DNA from: JALYUA01 sp038239305
Lineage (GTDB): Bacteria > Acidobacteriota > Thermoanaerobaculia > UBA5066 > Gp7-AA6
Length of the DNA stretch: 7,512 nt
Direction of reading: 5' to 3'
Assembly (NCBI GenBank): GCA_038239305.1
Contig: JBBSEW010000095.1
Location: 1-7,512, forward strand
Shown: positions 4,595-7,512 of the stretch, one piece after another
Layout of the letters: every line of letters begins with the position of its first letter
Position numbering within the stretch: the stretch's first letter is position 1
Program-made: the position numbers and the translations under genes
Notes under the pieces: generated by a model
Database searches by the model: none
Told to the model about the DNA's origin: nothing
Seen by the model: the letters and a program-made list of their open reading frames with translations, nothing else

Positions 4595-6274
4595 TCACTT
4601 GGAGCGCACGAAGTCGCGGGCCGGCCCGGTTGCCGGGATGTCCTCGGGAACGCCGAGGTAGAAGCCCTGTCCGAAGGGAATCCCGAGCCGGCGGCACTCC
4701 TCGAGATCTTCCGGCGTCTCGATGCCTTCGGCGATGCAGACGGCGTCGATGCGGCGTGCCAGGTTAACGAGCATCTCGACGACGTCCCGCTTGATCGTGT
4801 CGGCATGCAGTCCGGTGACGAGCGTGCTCGCGACTTTCAGATAGTTCGGACGAAGCTCGGCGATCGACTGCAGCGAGGCATACCCCGAGCCCGCGTCGTC
4901 GATCGCGATGCGGAATCCTTTTTCGCGGAGTGCGGTCAGGGCCTCGCGGAAGACGGGGATATCGCGTATCGCCGAACGTTCCGTGACCTCGATCACGACG
5001 GGATGTTTCAGGCGCAGGAGCGGTTCCAGCGTTTCCTTCTTCGTCGTCAGCGCGGTAATCGAATCCGCCTCGACGTTGATGAAGAGCCGGTAGCCCGGAT
5101 GCGTCTCGTAACGGGCAGCGGCGGATTCGATGCAGAGTTGCTCGAGCTCCCAGATCGCTTCGTGATCTCCCGCGAACTGAAAGAGCAGCTCGGGGCTTTC
5201 GAATGCGGTGTCGGACGGGCCTCTCGTCAGCGCCTCGTGGCCGTGCAGCTCCATCGTGTTCAGGTCGAAGATCGGCTGGTAGACGGTACGGATGCGTCGC
5301 TTGCGAAGGATGTCCTGGAAGGTCTCGCGAAGCATCGACTGCCGCTCCTCCTCCTTGGTCGTCGCGATCCCGATCGCCTGGCGGAGAGCGCGGTAAACGA
5401 GCCGTTCCACCCGCATTTGCGGATTCGGATGAATGACCGAATAGCCGACGAACACGCCGATTCGCTTGTGGATCCGGGAGCCGAACGCTTCATCGAGCGA
5501 ACCTCGCAGAGATTCTTCGACCTGACGCGCCTTGCGCTGGAGCCTTCCGAGAGCGTCCTCGCCGGGCTCCATGCCCGTGAAGACGTAGAAGTCCGATCCG
5601 CCGGCGCGGTTGACGGCGACGAAATCCTCCGCGGCGAACACCGTCCCGAGCATTCGCCGGAGCGCCTTGCCGGTGTGGCGCAGGAGCGCGTCGAACACCT
5701 CCCAGCCGTACGTCTCCTCGATGTGGCTGTACTGCTCGACGTCGATGAAAAGTACTCCGAGATCGCGGTTGTCGAGGAGGCGGTCGCGGAGGGCGTCAAT
5801 GATGATCGGGACCGTCGGCAGCTCCGTGACGCCATCGAAAAGCAGGTTCTTGAATCGGACCTCTTCGTTCTCCGACGGGAGATACGCCGGAGCGGCCTCG
5901 CCCCGATCGTCGAGAAGCTTGCGGACCGTCGAGAGCAACTTGCGCCGCGTAAAGGGCTTGGTGATGTAGTCGTCCGCACCGACCTGCATCCCGGTAATCA
6001 GGTCTCGGATCTCGCTTTTCACCGTAAGCATCGCGATGGGGATCTGCCGGGTCTCCGGGGCGTTCTTGAGCGTCGTGCAGACTTCCCAGCCCGAGAGCTC
6101 CGGCATCATCACGTCGAGCAGGATCAGGTCCGGCCGCACTTCGAGCGCCATGTCCACGCCTTCGCGGCCGTTATGCGCGGTGATCGCCGAGTAACCAGCG
6201 GAGGCCAGGATCGTCTGAACGATGAGCAGAATGTCTTCGTCGTCATCGACAATGAGGATCTTTTCAGGCGGCAT
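4595..6274 (-). CDS. Response regulator REC-GGDEF(degenerate)-EAL, probable c-di-GMP phosphodiesterase
   Basis: The protein has 559 residues and no membrane segment, so it is cytoplasmic. Residues 4-122 are a complete receiver domain: acidic pocket D10-D12, phosphoacceptor D54 in LLDVMMPE, T84 and K106 in TKPF. Residues about 145-310 are a GGDEF domain with decayed motifs: the signature is GGSDF (225-229), LTGLPNR has become VTELPTV, and the inhibitory-site arginine is absent. It is unlikely to make c-di-GMP. Residues about 325-550 are an EAL domain with the expected catalytic and metal-binding positions: E347 (HEALTRG), N400, E432 (EVTER), D459-D460 (DDAGSGY), K480, E516 (AEGIET) and Q536. 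Hydrolysis of c-di-GMP to pGpG, controlled by phosphorylation from an unlinked kinase, is the likely role. The start is ATG without a clear Shine-Dalgarno, 30 bp after apt. Wall-enzyme genes follow directly. Confidence 0.5.
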   Translation of the reverse strand: MPPEKILIVDDDEDILLIVQTILASAGYSAITAHNGREGVDMALEVRPDLILLDVMMPELSGWEVCTTLKNAPETRQIPIAMLTVKSEIRDLITGMQVGADDYITKPFTRRKLLSTVRKLLDDRGEAAPAYLPSENEEVRFKNLLFDGVTELPTVPIIIDALRDRLLDNRDLGVLFIDVEQYSHIEETYGWEVFDALLRHTGKALRRMLGTVFAAEDFVAVNRAGGSDFYVFTGMEPGEDALGRLQRKARQVEESLRGSLDEAFGSRIHKRIGVFVGYSVIHPNPQMRVERLVYRALRQAIGIATTKEEERQSMLRETFQDILRKRRIRTVYQPIFDLNTMELHGHEALTRGPSDTAFESPELLFQFAGDHEAIWELEQLCIESAAARYETHPGYRLFINVEADSITALTTKKETLEPLLRLKHPVVIEVTERSAIRDIPVFREALTALREKGFRIAIDDAGSGYASLQSIAELRPNYLKVASTLVTGLHADTIKRDVVEMLVNLARRIDAVCIAEGIETPEDLEECRRLGIPFGQGFYLGVPEDIPATGPARDFVRSK

Positions 6275-6304
6275 TGTCGTGGGTTTTCGGGGAAAAGGGT
6301 CGGT

Positions 6305-6865
6305 TCATAGTACCAGCACGGAGTGGATGGTTCTCGGCGCAAGGCGCTCCCGGCCGCTCAGTTCCTCGAGCTCCAGGAAAAACGAGAGACCCACGAGCGT
6401 CGTCCCGAGGCGCTCCGCGAGCCGGCACGCGGCCTCGGCGGTGCCTCCCGTCGCCAGAACGTCGTCCGCGATCACCACGCGCTCTCCTTCCGCGCATGCA
6501 TCGCGGTGAATCTCGAGCGTGTCCCGTCCGTACTCGAGGCCATAGCTCTCCTGGAATCGCTCGCGCGGGAGCTTTCCCGGCTTGCGCAACGGCACGAACC
6601 CGACGGAGAGCTCGCGCGCGAGAGCCGCGCCGAAAAGGAAGCCTCGCGCCTCGATTCCCAGGATCTTGTCCGGAGGATGGCCGCGGAACGGTTCGGCCAT
6701 GGCTTCGATCGCTTCCCGGAATCCGTCCGGGGAGGCAAAGAGCGGCGTGAGGTCGCGGAAGAGGATGCCGGGATTCGGGAAGTCGGGCACGTCCCGGATG
6801 AGCCCGCGGAGCCTCGCGGCCGCCGCCGCCCGGGACGTCAGGCGAGGCGGTTCCTCGGCGCTCAC
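6305..6865 (-). CDS. apt: Adenine phosphoribosyltransferase
   Basis: The protein has 186 residues, slightly longer than the usual 170-180. The GTG start at 6865 overlaps the acylphosphatase stop as GTGA; the frame is open further upstream but only inside that gene. The type I phosphoribosyltransferase fold is clear. VPDFPNPGILFRDLTPLF (about 26-43) is typical of Apt, IEARGFLFG follows, and the PRPP-binding loop VVIADDVLATGGTA lies at about 130-143. It converts adenine and PRPP to AMP and pyrophosphate in the cytoplasm (purine salvage). There is no Shine-Dalgarno, so coupling to the upstream gene is likely. Confidence 0.5.
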   Translation of the reverse strand: MSAEEPPRLTSRAAAAARLRGLIRDVPDFPNPGILFRDLTPLFASPDGFREAIEAMAEPFRGHPPDKILGIEARGFLFGAALARELSVGFVPLRKPGKLPRERFQESYGLEYGRDTLEIHRDACAEGERVVIADDVLATGGTAEAACRLAERLGTTLVGLSFFLELEELSGRERLAPRTIHSVLVL

Positions 6866-7137
6866 CCGGTGATCTCGAAGATCTGAAATCCCTGCGGGGG
6901 CAGCTCTTCCTCGACGAGCTCGGCGAGCTTGCCGGCGAGAGGTCCCCGGCGAAGCGCGTCCAGGTACTGCCGGACCGCGCTCTCCTCCCCTTCGACCGCC
7001 GTCTCGACCCGGCCGTCCGGAAGATTCCGCACCCACCCGCGGACGCCCGCTTCGCGTGCCGTCTGCTGCGCGAAGGCGCGGAAACCTACACCCTGCACGC
7101 GACCGGACACGATCGCTCTTCGGGCCGTCGTTGTCAT
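6862..7137 (-). CDS. acyP: Acylphosphatase
   Basis: The protein has 91 residues, the normal length of the family. The active-site segment SGRVQGVGFR gives the phosphate-binding loop with R20, and GWVRNLPDGRVE supplies N38; both catalytic residues are present. It hydrolyses the carboxyl-phosphate bond of acyl phosphates in the cytoplasm. The ATG start is preceded by GGTGA, the only plausible Shine-Dalgarno seen among the minus-strand genes. It starts 44 bp after the pcm stop and overlaps apt by four bases. Confidence 0.5.
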   Translation of the reverse strand: MTTTARRAIVSGRVQGVGFRAFAQQTAREAGVRGWVRNLPDGRVETAVEGEESAVRQYLDALRRGPLAGKLAELVEEELPPQGFQIFEITG

Positions 7138-7141
7138 CCGT

Positions 7142-7146
7142 TCACC
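7142..7146 (-). promoter_or_regulatory. Ribosome binding site (GGTGA) of the acylphosphatase gene
   Basis: GGTGA matches the 3' part of the AGGAGGTGA consensus and lies four bases before the ATG, the right position for that register. It coincides with a TTCACCG element (plus strand, 7141-7147) that recurs at 7181-7187. Confidence 0.5.
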
Positions 7147-7153
7147 GCTTCAT

Positions 7154-7173
7154 TGCTTTGCTGCTTTGCTGCT
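7154..7173. repeat. Short 8-bp tandem repeat TGCTTTGC in the pcm/acylphosphatase gap
   Basis: TGCTTTGC occurs at 7154-7161 and 7162-7169 and is followed by a partial TGCT. TTCACCG is at 7141-7147 and 7181-7187, with the related GTCACCG at 7189-7195 inside the end of pcm. It fills most of the 44-bp gap and is similar in style to the two heptamer arrays around the M15 gene. Confidence 0.5.
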
Positions 7174-7181
7174 GCCCTGAT

Positions 7182-7512
7182 TCACCGGGTCACCGCGGTG
7201 CCCGCTGCGCCCGAAGCACCGCTGCGGCCGAACTTCCCGACGAGAGGCACGAAGACGACGACTTCGCCATCCTCCTGCGCGAAGTCCGTCTTCCGGCGGC
7301 GAATCACGCGGAGGCGCTGCCGTTCGGGCGGACCGATCGGAACGACGAGCCTGCCTCCGACGGCGAGCTGCGCCAGGAGCGGCTCCGGAACCTCGTCGGT
7401 GCCGGCCGTCACGATGATCCGGTCGTACGGCGCCGCGGCTGGATAGCCGTACGTTCCGTCGAACGCCTTCACGGAAACATTCTGACAACCGAGCTTCCGG
7501 AGGAGCGCCGAC
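7182..7512 (-). CDS. pcm: Protein-L-isoaspartate O-methyltransferase, C-terminal part only
   Basis: The frame is open to the right edge of the window, so only the last 110 residues or so are visible and the start is outside. The segment DGTYGYPAAAPYDRIIVTAG followed by VPEPLLAQLAVGGRLVVPIG is diagnostic of the Pcm family, where it forms the end of the SAM-binding fold. The enzyme methylates isoaspartyl residues in damaged proteins and so starts their repair. The usual GDG before this segment reads FDG here. The tail after VVVFVPLVGKFG is short and rich in Ala and Gly. A GTG at 7472 lies mid-domain and is not the start. It is the most upstream visible gene of the minus-strand run. Confidence 0.5.
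   Translation of the reverse strand, partial: SALLRKLGCQNVSVKAFDGTYGYPAAAPYDRIIVTAGTDEVPEPLLAQLAVGGRLVVPIGPPERQRLRVIRRRKTDFAQEDGEVVVFVPLVGKFGRSGASGAAGTAVTR

Noticed and set aside
6283..6295. TTTTC-GGG-GAAAA inverted repeat between apt and the regulator
   Set aside because: The AT-rich five-pair stem with a three-base loop is not distinguishable from chance in a 30-bp gap.
4190..6310. 706-codon open frame on the plus strand opposite the response regulator
   Set aside because: It is a mirror of GC-rich codon use: the opposite strand has clear REC and EAL motifs, while this translation shows no recognisable domain.
7191..7200. Perfect palindrome CACCGCGGTG
   Set aside because: It lies inside the pcm coding end, and ten-base palindromes are expected by chance in GC-rich DNA.

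Overview
The window is GC-rich bacterial chromosome. It has one gene and one tRNA on the plus strand at the left end, and a run of seven minus-strand genes over the rest. The tail of the first protein carries S-layer-homology-like repeats with a Cys-x5-Cys pair and a TRAQMAVFL signature. I associate that tail with Acidobacteriota (possibly Thermoanaerobaculia-like) genomes. The phylum is an inference from memory, not a search result.

Layout. Bases 1-1365 (+) hold the 3' part of a large secreted protein with bacterial Ig-like repeats and three SLH-like repeats. Bases 1408-1481 (+) are a complete tRNA-Arg(CCU). Bases 1482-1762 are a gene-free zone between converging transcripts; it contains an inverted repeat and a tandem heptamer array. 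The minus strand then reads, in transcription order from the right edge: pcm (partial), acylphosphatase, apt, a REC-GGDEF-EAL response regulator, a membrane-anchored L,D-transpeptidase-like protein without the catalytic cysteine, an intact L,D-transpeptidase, and a MepK/YcbK-like M15 peptidase. Spacing is tight: GTGA overlap for acylphosphatase/apt, 30 bp apt/regulator, 55 bp regulator/transpeptidase-like protein, and near-overlap between the two transpeptidase genes. This suggests one long transcript. The last gene has a 153-bp upstream gap with its own good promoter candidate.

How the genes may work together. The first three minus-strand genes are housekeeping: protein repair, acyl-phosphate hydrolysis and adenine salvage. 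The last four look like a signalling and cell-wall module. The regulator probably degrades c-di-GMP (intact EAL, decayed GGDEF). It is followed by a YkuD pseudo-enzyme, an active YkuD enzyme that could make 3-3 or protein crosslinks in peptidoglycan, and an M15 enzyme of the family that cuts such crosslinks. The linked active and inactive transpeptidases are the most interesting part of the window.

The non-coding gaps on either side of the M15 gene, and the pcm/acylphosphatase gap, each carry short 7- or 8-bp pyrimidine-rich periodic repeats. Shine-Dalgarno sequences are almost absent, and the M15 gene looks close to leaderless.
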